From contig JAPYWU010000017.1 in NCBI GenBank assembly GCA_028276205.1, forward strand, positions 1 to 13,918: DNA of 13,918 nt. Reading direction: 5' to 3'. The stretch is from Dictyoglomaceae bacterium (GTDB lineage Bacteria > Dictyoglomota > Dictyoglomia > Dictyoglomales > Dictyoglomaceae). Under the pieces are notes generated by a model. That model saw only the letters and a program-made list of their open reading frames with translations, made no database searches and had not been told where the DNA came from. Below are positions 7,497 through 13,918 of this stretch, piece after piece; position 1 is the stretch's first letter, and every line of letters begins with the position of its first letter. A program made the translations under genes and the position numbers.

Positions 7497-8033
7497 GTGG
7501 AAATATATCTTGCGGATTTACATTCTGAGGTAGGAAAAGAGTTTATTTATGAGGAAGATTTTATTCCTCATTATGAAGATTTAATTTTTTTAGAACCTGT
7601 CCATATAAGATTAAGGATTATAAATTTAGGTAGAGAAGTATTAGTAAAAGGTAATATTAAGACAAAATTAAGCCTTGTATGTAGTAGATGTCTGAAAGAT
7701 TTTCCTTATAATTTGGAGGCTAAGATTCAGGAAATATATTTATGGGATATTCCTATACAAAGGAATATAAGTCCTGGGGATATTATTGAACTAAAAGATG
7801 AAGATTTTAAATTTGTACTTGAAAAAGAGAGTCTCTTTTTAGATCCTCTTATTGAGGATAGTATAAGATTAAATATACCTGTAAAACCACTCTGCCGTCC
7901 CGATTGTAAAGGATTATGTCCAGTATGTGGAAAAGACCTTAATTTAGGAGAGTGTGATTGTTCAAAAGAAAGTAAAATTGATCCAAGATGGGAGCCACTT
8001 AAAAAGTTTTTAGATAAAAAGGGAGGGAAATAG
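7497..8033 (+). CDS. DUF177 (YceD) family protein upstream of rpmF
   Basis: 178-residue member of the DUF177/YceD family, nearly always encoded next to rpmF and linked to 23S rRNA accumulation and large-subunit assembly. Cysteine pairs suggest zinc binding: C62xxC65 in VCSRC, then C133, C137, C141 and C144 in the block PLCRPDCKGLCPVCG, followed by C153 and C155 and the family ending DPRWEPLKKF. Start GTG 7497 has SD GAAGGTGA (7485-7492); the spacing from its AAGG core is eight bases. It sits 15 bases after ackA and two bases before rpmF. The 3' end of this gene contains the rpmF ribosome binding site (GGGAGGG, 8021-8027). Biochemical activity is not established from sequence. Confidence 0.88.
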   Translation: MEIYLADLHSEVGKEFIYEEDFIPHYEDLIFLEPVHIRLRIINLGREVLVKGNIKTKLSLVCSRCLKDFPYNLEAKIQEIYLWDIPIQRNISPGDIIELKDEDFKFVLEKESLFLDPLIEDSIRLNIPVKPLCRPDCKGLCPVCGKDLNLGECDCSKESKIDPRWEPLKKFLDKKGGK

Positions 8034-8035
8034 CA

Positions 8036-8227
8036 ATGGGTCTTCCGAAGAAAAAACTATCTACAACAAGAAGAGATCGTAGATGGGTGAGGTATAAGCT
8101 AAATGGTGTTGCATTAGTAGAATGTTCTCACTGTCATAAAATGATTAGACCTCATAGAATATGTCCATTTTGTGGTTATTACGAGGGAAGAGAAGTATTA
8201 AAAGTAAAGGAAGAGAAGGAAGAATAA
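8036..8227 (+). CDS. rpmF: 50S ribosomal protein L32, zinc-binding form
   Basis: 63-residue ribosomal protein bL32. The basic N-terminus MGLPKKKLSTTRRDRR is typical, followed by a zinc ribbon with C30xxC33 (VECSHCH) and C43xxC46 (RICPFCGYYEGREVL). All four Cys are present, so this is the zinc-dependent C+ form rather than the Cys-less zinc-starvation paralogue. The start ATG 8036 is set by GGGAGGG at 8021-8027 inside the upstream gene. In many bacteria plsX follows here; instead fabH follows after 17 bases. Confidence 0.96.
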   Translation: MGLPKKKLSTTRRDRRWVRYKLNGVALVECSHCHKMIRPHRICPFCGYYEGREVLKVKEEKEE

Positions 8228-8244
8228 TATAAGGAGATTTAAAA

Positions 8245-9237
8245 ATGGGTGTAGGAATAATAGGAATTGGGACGGCAGTTCCTCCAAGGGTTTTAACGAA
8301 TTTTGATTTGGAGAAAATGGTGGATACTTCTGATGAATGGATTACTACACGTACAGGAATAAAAGAAAGACATATAGCTGATAAGAATGTAAATCCATCA
8401 GATCTTGGTGCAGAAGCTGCAGTAAAAGCCTTGAAAATGGCTAAAGTAGAACCTGAGGAAATAGATCTTATTATTGTTACATCTGCTTCTTTAGAAATGG
8501 TTTTTCCGTCTATGGCTGCAATTATACAAAATAAAATTGGAGCAAAAAATGCAGGTGGTTTTGACTTACTTAGTGCTTGTACTGGCTTTGTATCTTCTTT
8601 AATTACAGGTGCCCAATTTATTAGATCAGGAGATGTCAAAACAGTTTTAGTTATAGGAACAGAAGTTCTTTCAAGATTTGTTGATTGGGAAGATAGAAAT
8701 ACTTGTGTTCTTTTTGGAGATGGTGCAGGAGCTGTTGTATTAAGAGAAGTAGGTGATGGCTATGGTTTACTCTCTTGGGATCTTAAGTTAGATGGCTCAG
8801 GAGCTGATTTATTAGCAATTCCTGGAGGATGTGCAAAGAATCCATGCTCTGAAGAGGTATTGAAGAATAAACTTCATTATATAAAAATGAATGGAAGAGA
8901 AGTTTTTAAATTTTCTGTGAAAGTCTTAGGTGAGACAACAGAAGCATCTCTAAAAAAGGCAGGACTAACTCCAGCTGATTTAGATTGGCTTATACCTCAC
9001 CAAGCTAATATTAGAATTATTGAAGCAGGGGCGGAAAGATTGGGTATTCCTATTGACAAAGTTGCTGTTAACATACATAAATATGGTAATACTTCTACAG
9101 CTTCCATACCACTTGCTCTTGAAGAGCTTATTTTGGGAAGAAAGATAAAAGATGGAGATATTTTAGCTTTGGTTGGTTTTGGGGCTGGGCTTTCTTGGGG
9201 TTCTGCCATATTAAGATGGAAAAATATTGAAAATTAA
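8245..9237 (+). CDS. fabH: Beta-ketoacyl-ACP synthase III
   Basis: 330-residue condensing enzyme that starts type II fatty acid synthesis by joining acyl-CoA (acetyl or branched) with malonyl-ACP. The catalytic triad is visible: C112 in LLSACTGF, H252 in IPHQANIRI and N282 in HKYGNTSTASIP. The N-terminal DTSDEWITTRTGIKER block and the C-terminal GFGAGLSWGS are typical. The start is ATG 8245, preceded by AAGGAGATT at 8231-8239. Its place directly after rpmF, without plsX, is unusual for this gene order. Use of branched primers derived from Leu/Ile/Val is possible but cannot be read from the sequence. Confidence 0.96.
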   Translation: MGVGIIGIGTAVPPRVLTNFDLEKMVDTSDEWITTRTGIKERHIADKNVNPSDLGAEAAVKALKMAKVEPEEIDLIIVTSASLEMVFPSMAAIIQNKIGAKNAGGFDLLSACTGFVSSLITGAQFIRSGDVKTVLVIGTEVLSRFVDWEDRNTCVLFGDGAGAVVLREVGDGYGLLSWDLKLDGSGADLLAIPGGCAKNPCSEEVLKNKLHYIKMNGREVFKFSVKVLGETTEASLKKAGLTPADLDWLIPHQANIRIIEAGAERLGIPIDKVAVNIHKYGNTSTASIPLALEELILGRKIKDGDILALVGFGAGLSWGSAILRWKNIEN

Positions 9238-9260
9238 AATGAAGTTTGAGGGGTTGACCT

Positions 9261-10184
9261 ATGAAGGTATGTTTTGTCTTTCCAGGACAAGGATCTCATT
9301 ATGTGGGTATGTTTAGCCCATTTTTAGAGAAGTCTGAGTACAGGTATTACTTTCAAGTTATAGAGAGAATATTAGGTAAGGAATTTATTGATAAGCTTCA
9401 AAATGGTCCAGAAGAGGTTTTGAAAGATACAAGGATATCTCAACCAGCTATTTTTTCTGTAAGTGCTATGTTATCAGATTTTTTGAAAAAAGAAGGTATA
9501 TTAGCAGAATATGCAGTAGGACATAGTTTGGGAGAATATTCTGCCTTTTATTATGCAGAGGTTTATAATTTTGAGGATGGTCTGAATCTAATAAAAAAGA
9601 GATCTGAAGTAATGAGTGAAGTGGCGGAAAAGGTTAAAGGTGGAATGTGGGCTATTCTTGGCGGAGATTTAGGAGAAATAGAAAATAGTGTAAAAGAATC
9701 TCAAAAAGAGGGTTTGAATATCTTTATCGCTAACTATAATTCACCAGGACAAATTGTTCTTTCTGGGGAAAATGAAGCTTATGATTTTTGGTATCAAAAG
9801 ATGAAAGATAAGATAAAAAGGGTTGTACCTTTATCTGTTAGTGGACCTTTTCATTCTCCTCTAATGAAAGAAGCAGAAGAGATTTTTAAGGAATATTTAA
9901 TCAATTTCAATTTTAATAAACCTAAATATAAAGTGTTTAGTAGTACAACATGTGATTTTGTAGAAAATAATATTAAAGATATCCTTATAAAACAATTTAC
10001 AGGATCAGTAAGATGGATTGAAGCTATAAATAGTATATATAACTTAGGAATAGATTATTTTATTGAGGTTGGACCAGGAAAGGTGCTTCAAGGCTTGATA
10101 AAGAAAATAATTCCAGAGGTTAAAGTTTTAGGGATAGAGAAACCAGAAGATTTAGAAACTTTAAAGGGGGAATTAGGATGTTAA
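9261..10184 (+). CDS. fabD: Malonyl-CoA:ACP transacylase
   Basis: 307-residue transacylase that moves malonyl from CoA to ACP, supplying FabH and FabF. The nucleophile S89 lies in GHSLGEYSA, the conserved Arg is R114 (KKRSEVM), and H198 lies in GPFHSPLM. The N-terminal oxyanion loop reads FPGQGSH; the first Gln (Q10) is kept, but the second Gln of the usual GQGSQ is His. The later block GGMWAILGGD has Trp where Ala is common. Both look like lineage variation. Start ATG 9261 follows GAGGGGTTG (9248-9256). The 3' end overlaps fabG by seven bases. Length is normal for FabD. Confidence 0.95.
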   Translation: MKVCFVFPGQGSHYVGMFSPFLEKSEYRYYFQVIERILGKEFIDKLQNGPEEVLKDTRISQPAIFSVSAMLSDFLKKEGILAEYAVGHSLGEYSAFYYAEVYNFEDGLNLIKKRSEVMSEVAEKVKGGMWAILGGDLGEIENSVKESQKEGLNIFIANYNSPGQIVLSGENEAYDFWYQKMKDKIKRVVPLSVSGPFHSPLMKEAEEIFKEYLINFNFNKPKYKVFSSTTCDFVENNIKDILIKQFTGSVRWIEAINSIYNLGIDYFIEVGPGKVLQGLIKKIIPEVKVLGIEKPEDLETLKGELGC

Positions 10185-10918
10185 ATGGTAAAGTTGCAGT
10201 TGTAACTGGTGGGGGTAGAGGTATTGGTAGAGCTATAGTACTTGCTCTTGGAAAAGAGGGAGTTAAAGTTCTTATCAATTATAGAGGTAAGAAAGAATCA
10301 GCATTGGAAACCTTAGAGGAATTAAAAAAATTAGGAGGAGAGGGAGAAATTTATCAGGCTGATGTAAGTGTGGAGGAAGAAGTTGAAAAGATGTTCAATT
10401 TTGTTATTGAAAAATGGGGAAAATTAGATATATTAGTCAATAATGCAGGGATTACCAAAGATAATCTTTTAATAAGAATGAAAAGTGAAGAATGGGATCA
10501 AGTAATAAATACTAATTTAAGAGGTGTATTTCTTTGTACAAGATCTGCATTAAAGATTATGTTGAAACAAAGAAGCGGTAGAATTATTAATATTTCTTCA
10601 GTAGTAGGACTGAAGGGTAATATTGGACAAGCTAATTATGCCTCAGCTAAGGCTGGAATTATAGGCTTTACAAAAGCTGTAGCAAGGGAAGTAGCCTCAA
10701 GGGGTATTACAGTAAATGCAATTGCTCCTGGTTTTATAAAAACAGAGATGACAGATGTTCTTTCTGAAGAAATGAAAAAGAAAGTTTTAGATGAAATTCC
10801 ATTAGGTAGATTTGGAGATCCTGAAGATGTAGCAAATGCAGTAAAATTTTTAGTTTCAGACGAAGCTTCCTATATTACAGGAGTAGTTCTTAATGTAGAT
10901 GGAGGATTGGCAATCTAA
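10178..10918 (+). CDS. fabG: 3-oxoacyl-ACP reductase
   Basis: 246-residue short-chain dehydrogenase/reductase performing the NADPH-dependent keto reduction of the elongation cycle. The cofactor loop is TGGGRGIG (residues 10-17), NNAG is at 88-91, and the catalytic residues are S141, Y154 and K158 (YASAK). The SSVVGLKGNIGQANYASAKAG stretch around them and IAPGFIKTEMT point to FabG rather than a generic SDR. The start ATG 10178 lies inside fabD (seven-base overlap) with GGGGG at 10166-10170, suggesting translational coupling. Its last codons hold the -35 hexamer of a candidate acpP promoter. Confidence 0.95.
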   Translation: MLNGKVAVVTGGGRGIGRAIVLALGKEGVKVLINYRGKKESALETLEELKKLGGEGEIYQADVSVEEEVEKMFNFVIEKWGKLDILVNNAGITKDNLLIRMKSEEWDQVINTNLRGVFLCTRSALKIMLKQRSGRIINISSVVGLKGNIGQANYASAKAGIIGFTKAVAREVASRGITVNAIAPGFIKTEMTDVLSEEMKKKVLDEIPLGRFGDPEDVANAVKFLVSDEASYITGVVLNVDGGLAI

Positions 10919-10934
10919 AAATATAATATATAAT
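10907..10934 (+). promoter_or_regulatory. Candidate internal promoter for acpP
   Basis: TTGGCA (10907-10912, 5 of 6 matches to TTGACA) overlaps the last codons of fabG and is followed after 16 bases by a perfect TATAAT (10929-10934). A second perfect TATAAT at 10922-10927 lies too close to this -35 to be paired with it. Transcription would start near 10941, about 20 bases before the ACP start codon. A dedicated promoter would fit the need for much more ACP than fatty acid enzymes. Activity is inferred. Confidence 0.55.
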
Positions 10935-10945
10935 TTCTCAAGAGG

Positions 10946-10955
10946 AAGGAGGTGA
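10946..10955 (+). promoter_or_regulatory. acpP ribosome binding site that decides the start codon
   Basis: AAGGAGGTGA is a near-perfect anti-SD match. It contains an in-frame GTG at 10952, which would therefore be a poor start. The ATG at 10964 lies eight bases after its end and gives the normal ACP N-terminus. Confidence 0.75.
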
Positions 10956-10963
10956 ACTATAAA

Positions 10964-11203
10964 ATGGATGAGGCTACCATCTTTGAAAAAGTCAAAAAAA
11001 TAATTGTAGATCAACTTAGAGTAGATGAGAATCTTGTTACTATGGATTCAAATATTCAGGAGGACTTAGGTGCAGATTCCTTAGATGCTGTAGAACTAAT
11101 CATGGCATTAGAAGAAGAGTTTGGTATCGATGTTCAAGATGAGGAGGCAGAAAAATTTAAAACTGTAGGAGATGTGGTAAGGTATATTGAGAAAAGATTA
11201 TAA
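10964..11203 (+). CDS. acpP: Acyl carrier protein
   Basis: 79-residue acidic carrier protein that holds the growing fatty acid on 4'-phosphopantetheine. The attachment Ser is S39 in the hallmark EDLGADSLDAVEL, followed by the acidic helix EEEFGIDV and the final helix TVGDVVRYIEKRL. I start it at ATG 10964 rather than at the in-frame GTG 10952: the GTG is part of the ribosome binding site, and the 79-residue product matches usual ACP length (77-80). A longer form of 83 residues would begin MNYK. A candidate own promoter lies upstream and a perfect hairpin follows at 11215-11241, both consistent with separate high expression inside the fab operon. Confidence 0.96.
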   Translation: MDEATIFEKVKKIIVDQLRVDENLVTMDSNIQEDLGADSLDAVELIMALEEEFGIDVQDEEAEKFKTVGDVVRYIEKRL

Positions 11204-11214
11204 GTATGGTAGAA

Positions 11215-11241
11215 AGGGTACTGGAAAAAATCCAGTACCCT
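11215..11241 (+). other. Perfect hairpin after acpP (weak terminator or mRNA stabiliser)
   Basis: AGGGTACTGGA (11215-11225) and TCCAGTACCCT (11231-11241) form an 11-bp stem with loop AAAAA. The following CATTCTTATT is T-rich but interrupted, so termination would be partial. Together with the upstream promoter it could define a short abundant acpP transcript while letting some polymerases continue into fabF. Architecture closely parallels the hairpin after livJ. The structure is seen; the function is inferred. Confidence 0.75.
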
Positions 11242-11266
11242 CATTCTTATTAAGGGGGTTTTATGA

Positions 11267-12508
11267 ATGAGACGAAGGGTTGTAGTAACTGGATTAGGTG
11301 TGATCTCACCTCTTGGGATTGGTAAGGATAAATTTTGGGATGGAATAATAAATGGTAAATCTGGTATATCCTATATAACTAAATTTCCTGTAGATGATTT
11401 TCCAACGAAGATCGCAGGAGAAGTTAAAGATTTTAACCCAGAAGATTTTATAGATAGAAAGGAAGCAAGAAGATTGGATAGATTTTCTCAATTTGCTGTT
11501 GCTGCCACAAAACTTGCTATTGAAGATGCTAATTGGAATCCTACAGAAGAAGAAAAAGAAAACACTGCTGTAATTGTTACATCTGGAATAGGTGGTTTTG
11601 AAACTTTAGAAAATCAATTTAGAGTCTTATTTGAGAAGGGTGTAAATAGAGTAAGTCCCTTTTTAATACCTATGGTCATCATAAATATTGCTTCAGGTAA
11701 TATTTCTATCTTTTTTGGTTTCAAAGGACCAAATTATTCTCCTGTTTCAGCTTGCGCATCTTCAGCTCATGCTATTGGTATAGGATATCGCTTAGTATCC
11801 TTTGGTGAAGCAGATTTTGCTATTGTTGGAGGATCAGAAGCCTCAATAACTCCTATGGGAATAGCTGGATTTTGTGCTTTACAAGCTCTTTCTACCCAGA
11901 ATAATCCTCCAGAGAAAGCAAGTAGACCTTTTGATGCTAAAAGGGATGGCTTTGTTATGGGAGAAGGTGCAGGAATATTAATACTAGAAGAAATGGAACA
12001 TGCTTTAAAGAGAGGGGCAAGAATTTATGCAGAAATAGTTGGTTTTGGAGCATCTGATGACGCATATCATATAACTGCACCAGACCCAGAGGGGAATGGG
12101 GCTGTTCTCTCTATGAAACGTGCAATAAAAGATGCTCAAATAGATCTAAAGGATATAAATTATATAAATGCTCATGGTACTTCTACTAAATTGAATGATA
12201 AAATAGAAACATTAGCAATTAAAAAGGTCTTTGGGGATTATGCATACAATATTCCAGTAAGTTCTACAAAATCTATGATAGGACATTTGCTTGGTGCTGC
12301 TGGAGCTGTAGAATCTATTGCTACAGTTTTATCTATATATAACGGTATATTACATCCTACTATAAATTATGAAGAAAAAGATCCAGAATGTGATTTGGAT
12401 TATGTACCTAATAAGAGTAGAAAATGGGAAATAAAATATGCCTTAAAAAATTCTTTTGGTTTTGGTGGACAAAATGCATCATTAATTTTTAAAAAATTTG
12501 AAGAATGA
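11267..12508 (+). CDS. fabF: Beta-ketoacyl-ACP synthase II
   Basis: 413-residue elongating condensing enzyme of type II fatty acid synthesis. The Cys-His-His triad is intact: C163 in SACASSAHAIG, H303 in NAHGTST and H340 in IGHLLGAAGAVE. K335 is present, and the late NSFGFGG loop is conserved. These positions coincide with the numbering known for E. coli FabF. The N-terminus RRVVVTGLGVISPLG supports the start at ATG 11267, preceded by AAGGGGG (11252-11258). An ATG at 11263 is out of frame. It lies 63 bases after acpP, beyond the hairpin, and its stop overlaps the rnc start (ATGA). Confidence 0.97.
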   Translation: MRRRVVVTGLGVISPLGIGKDKFWDGIINGKSGISYITKFPVDDFPTKIAGEVKDFNPEDFIDRKEARRLDRFSQFAVAATKLAIEDANWNPTEEEKENTAVIVTSGIGGFETLENQFRVLFEKGVNRVSPFLIPMVIINIASGNISIFFGFKGPNYSPVSACASSAHAIGIGYRLVSFGEADFAIVGGSEASITPMGIAGFCALQALSTQNNPPEKASRPFDAKRDGFVMGEGAGILILEEMEHALKRGARIYAEIVGFGASDDAYHITAPDPEGNGAVLSMKRAIKDAQIDLKDINYINAHGTSTKLNDKIETLAIKKVFGDYAYNIPVSSTKSMIGHLLGAAGAVESIATVLSIYNGILHPTINYEEKDPECDLDYVPNKSRKWEIKYALKNSFGFGGQNASLIFKKFEE

Positions 12509-13212
12509 TAAAAAGTAAAATAGATATAGATAAAATTAATCAAGAGATAGATAAGAATATTGGGGTTTCCTTCAATAATAATAAGTTACTCATAGAAGCT
12601 CTTGTTCATCCATCTTTTAAACATGAAAATCCCGAGTTTAAAACTGATAATCAAAGATTGGAATTTTTAGGTGATGCAGTATTGAATATGGTTATTACTG
12701 ATCTGCTTTTTGATTATTATAAGAATGCAACAGAAGGTATATTAACCCAGATGAGAATCTCTCTTGTGAAAGAAGAGATGTTATATAAAAAGGCTAAATC
12801 TTTAGGTTTAGATAAATTGATATTGTTAGGTACAGGAGAAGAAAAGCAAGGAGGAAGAGATAAGCCATCTATATTGTGTGACCTTTTTGAGGCTTTTATT
12901 GGGGCATTATATTTAGATAAGGGATATAATTTCGTAAAAGAATTTATTTGGAGAATTTTTGAGGAAGATATAAAAAATATAAATCTGGAGGTAGATTGGA
13001 AAAACCTCTTAAGATCATTACTTCTTAAAGAAGGAAAAGAGCCTCAATATAAAGTGGTAAAAGAAGAGGGTCCAGAACATAATAAAACTTTTTATGTGGA
13101 ACTTTGGATAGATGGTGAAAAATTGGCTGAAGGTATGGGTAAGAATAAAAGAGAAGCAGAAATCATGGCTGCAAAAGAGGGGTTGAAGAAAATTAAAAAT
13201 GATATATCTTAA
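12505..13212 (+). CDS. rnc: Ribonuclease III
   Basis: 235-residue double-strand-specific endoribonuclease that processes rRNA precursors and structured mRNAs. The signature NQRLEFLGDAVL is at residues 49-60, with catalytic E53 and D57. The second metal-binding pair is D126 and E129 in SILCDLFEAFIGALYLD. The spacing of these four residues matches E. coli RNase III. A C-terminal dsRNA-binding domain spans about 163-231 and ends with the typical NKREAEIMAAKEGLKKI. The start ATG 12505 overlaps the fabF stop by four bases and has no clear SD, so it is probably translated by coupling. It overlaps smc by 14 bases. Order fabF-rnc-smc is common in Gram-positive-like genomes. Confidence 0.96.
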   Translation: MIKSKIDIDKINQEIDKNIGVSFNNNKLLIEALVHPSFKHENPEFKTDNQRLEFLGDAVLNMVITDLLFDYYKNATEGILTQMRISLVKEEMLYKKAKSLGLDKLILLGTGEEKQGGRDKPSILCDLFEAFIGALYLDKGYNFVKEFIWRIFEEDIKNINLEVDWKNLLRSLLLKEGKEPQYKVVKEEGPEHNKTFYVELWIDGEKLAEGMGKNKREAEIMAAKEGLKKIKNDIS

Positions 13213-13918
13213 AAGGTTAGAACTTCACAATTTTAAATCTTTTATAGGAACAACCAAAATACCATTTTCTAAAAATTTTACAGTTATTACAGGTCCTAAT
13301 GGTAGTGGTAAGAGTAATATTATAGATGCCATAAAATGGGTCTTAGGAGAGCAGAGAGTTAAAACCTTGAGGGCAGAAAAATTAGATGAGGTAATTTTTG
13401 GGGGAAATAAATTTCATCCTCCTTCAAATTTTGCAGAAGTTGATTTATGCTTGCAATTAGATGATGATGAAATAGAGATTTCAAGAAAATTATATCGGGG
13501 GGAAGAAAGCAATTATTATATTAATAATAAATTGGTCAGACTAAAAGATATTCAGATGTTTTTCTTAAATCTTGGTCTTGGTAGATATAGCTTTGCTATT
13601 TTGGGTCAGGGAGAGATAGATGATTTAATAGTAAAAGAAGATGGAAGAGTAAGAGAAATTATTGAAAGTATAGCTGGAATATCAGGTTATCACGAGAAGG
13701 TAAAGGATATTTTATTAAAATTAGAAGTAATTGAGAATGAATGGGGTAGACTTGAAGAAAAAAGAAAAGAGATGGAAGCTAATTTAAATATTTTAAAAGA
13801 AGAAGCAAGAGTGGCTCAAAGATATGAAGAGATAAACAAAAAAATTGCTGAAGTTCAAGAATCTCTTAAATATTATTTGTGGCAAAAAGCCTTGAAAAAT
13901 CTTGAAAAATATAAGAAG
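13199..13918 (+). CDS. smc: Chromosome segregation protein SMC, N-terminal part (3' truncated by window edge)
   Basis: The first 240 residues of an SMC ATPase, open to the window end. Full SMC proteins are around 1,150-1,200 residues. Residues 1-15 (MIYLKRLELHNFKSF) are the typical start. Walker A is GPNGSGKS at 32-39, the Q-loop is WVLGEQ at 47-52 (Gln at 52), and the head continues through GLGRYSFAILGQGEID (126-141) into SIAGISGYHEKVKD. From about 170 the sequence becomes a charged heptad-like coiled coil. The start is ATG 13199, inside rnc: an in-frame TGA at 13184 with no start codon between makes it the first possible start. The SD is weak (GAGGGG at 13177-13182 is 16 bases away), so coupling to rnc translation is likely. 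Confidence 0.94.
   Translation, partial: MIYLKRLELHNFKSFIGTTKIPFSKNFTVITGPNGSGKSNIIDAIKWVLGEQRVKTLRAEKLDEVIFGGNKFHPPSNFAEVDLCLQLDDDEIEISRKLYRGEESNYYINNKLVRLKDIQMFFLNLGLGRYSFAILGQGEIDDLIVKEDGRVREIIESIAGISGYHEKVKDILLKLEVIENEWGRLEEKRKEMEANLNILKEEARVAQRYEEINKKIAEVQESLKYYLWQKALKNLEKYKK

Noticed and set aside
8145..8639. 164-codon open frame on the minus strand across rpmF and fabH
   Set aside because: It lies wholly opposite two well-recognised genes, has no recognisable domain, and is explained by the codon composition of fabH.

Overview
The window is a compact, AT-rich bacterial chromosome segment with every gene on the + strand. Arg is mostly AGA, Ile is often ATA, and the proteins are rich in Lys, Glu and Ile, which suggests an anaerobic thermophile. 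The closest overall match I can suggest from memory is Dictyoglomus. Thermotogota or thermophilic Firmicutes cannot be excluded without a search. The solute-binding protein has a signal peptide but no lipobox Cys, so it would be a soluble periplasmic protein, which fits a diderm cell.

Layout. (1) 1-875 is the C-terminal two thirds of asparaginyl-tRNA synthetase, followed by a strong intrinsic terminator at 936-972. (2) 1000-6189 is a complete branched-chain-amino-acid-type ABC importer (binding protein, LivH, LivM, LivG, LivF) followed directly by a CBS-CBS-ACT sensor protein. (3) A sigma-A-like promoter at 6216-6244 starts a long housekeeping run: acetate kinase, DUF177 (YceD), ribosomal protein L32, FabH, FabD, FabG, acyl carrier protein, FabF, RNase III and the start of SMC, which leaves the window at 13918. 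Genes inside each run are separated by a few bases or overlap, so two main transcription units are likely.

How it works together. The importer brings amino acids (or a related small substrate) in with ATP, and the ACT/CBS protein could sense the imported ligand or the adenylate state. Acetate kinase makes ATP from acetyl phosphate. FabD loads malonyl onto ACP; FabH, FabF and FabG start, elongate and reduce the chain. L32, DUF177 and RNase III link the unit to ribosome and RNA maturation, and SMC to chromosome segregation. This resembles the Firmicutes-type ackA-yceD-rpmF-fab-rnc-smc order, but plsX, which normally sits between rpmF and fabH, is absent.

Regulation visible in the DNA is the most interesting part: a promoter-like element placed just before the terminator upstream of livJ, perfect hairpins without a U-tract right after the binding protein and after ACP (the two products expected in excess), and a good promoter for acpP inside the end of fabG. 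I found no mobile element, CRISPR array, RNA gene, defence system or prophage. No gene-free stretch exceeds about 125 bases. I do not see a clearly undescribed system; this is largely an ordinary core region.
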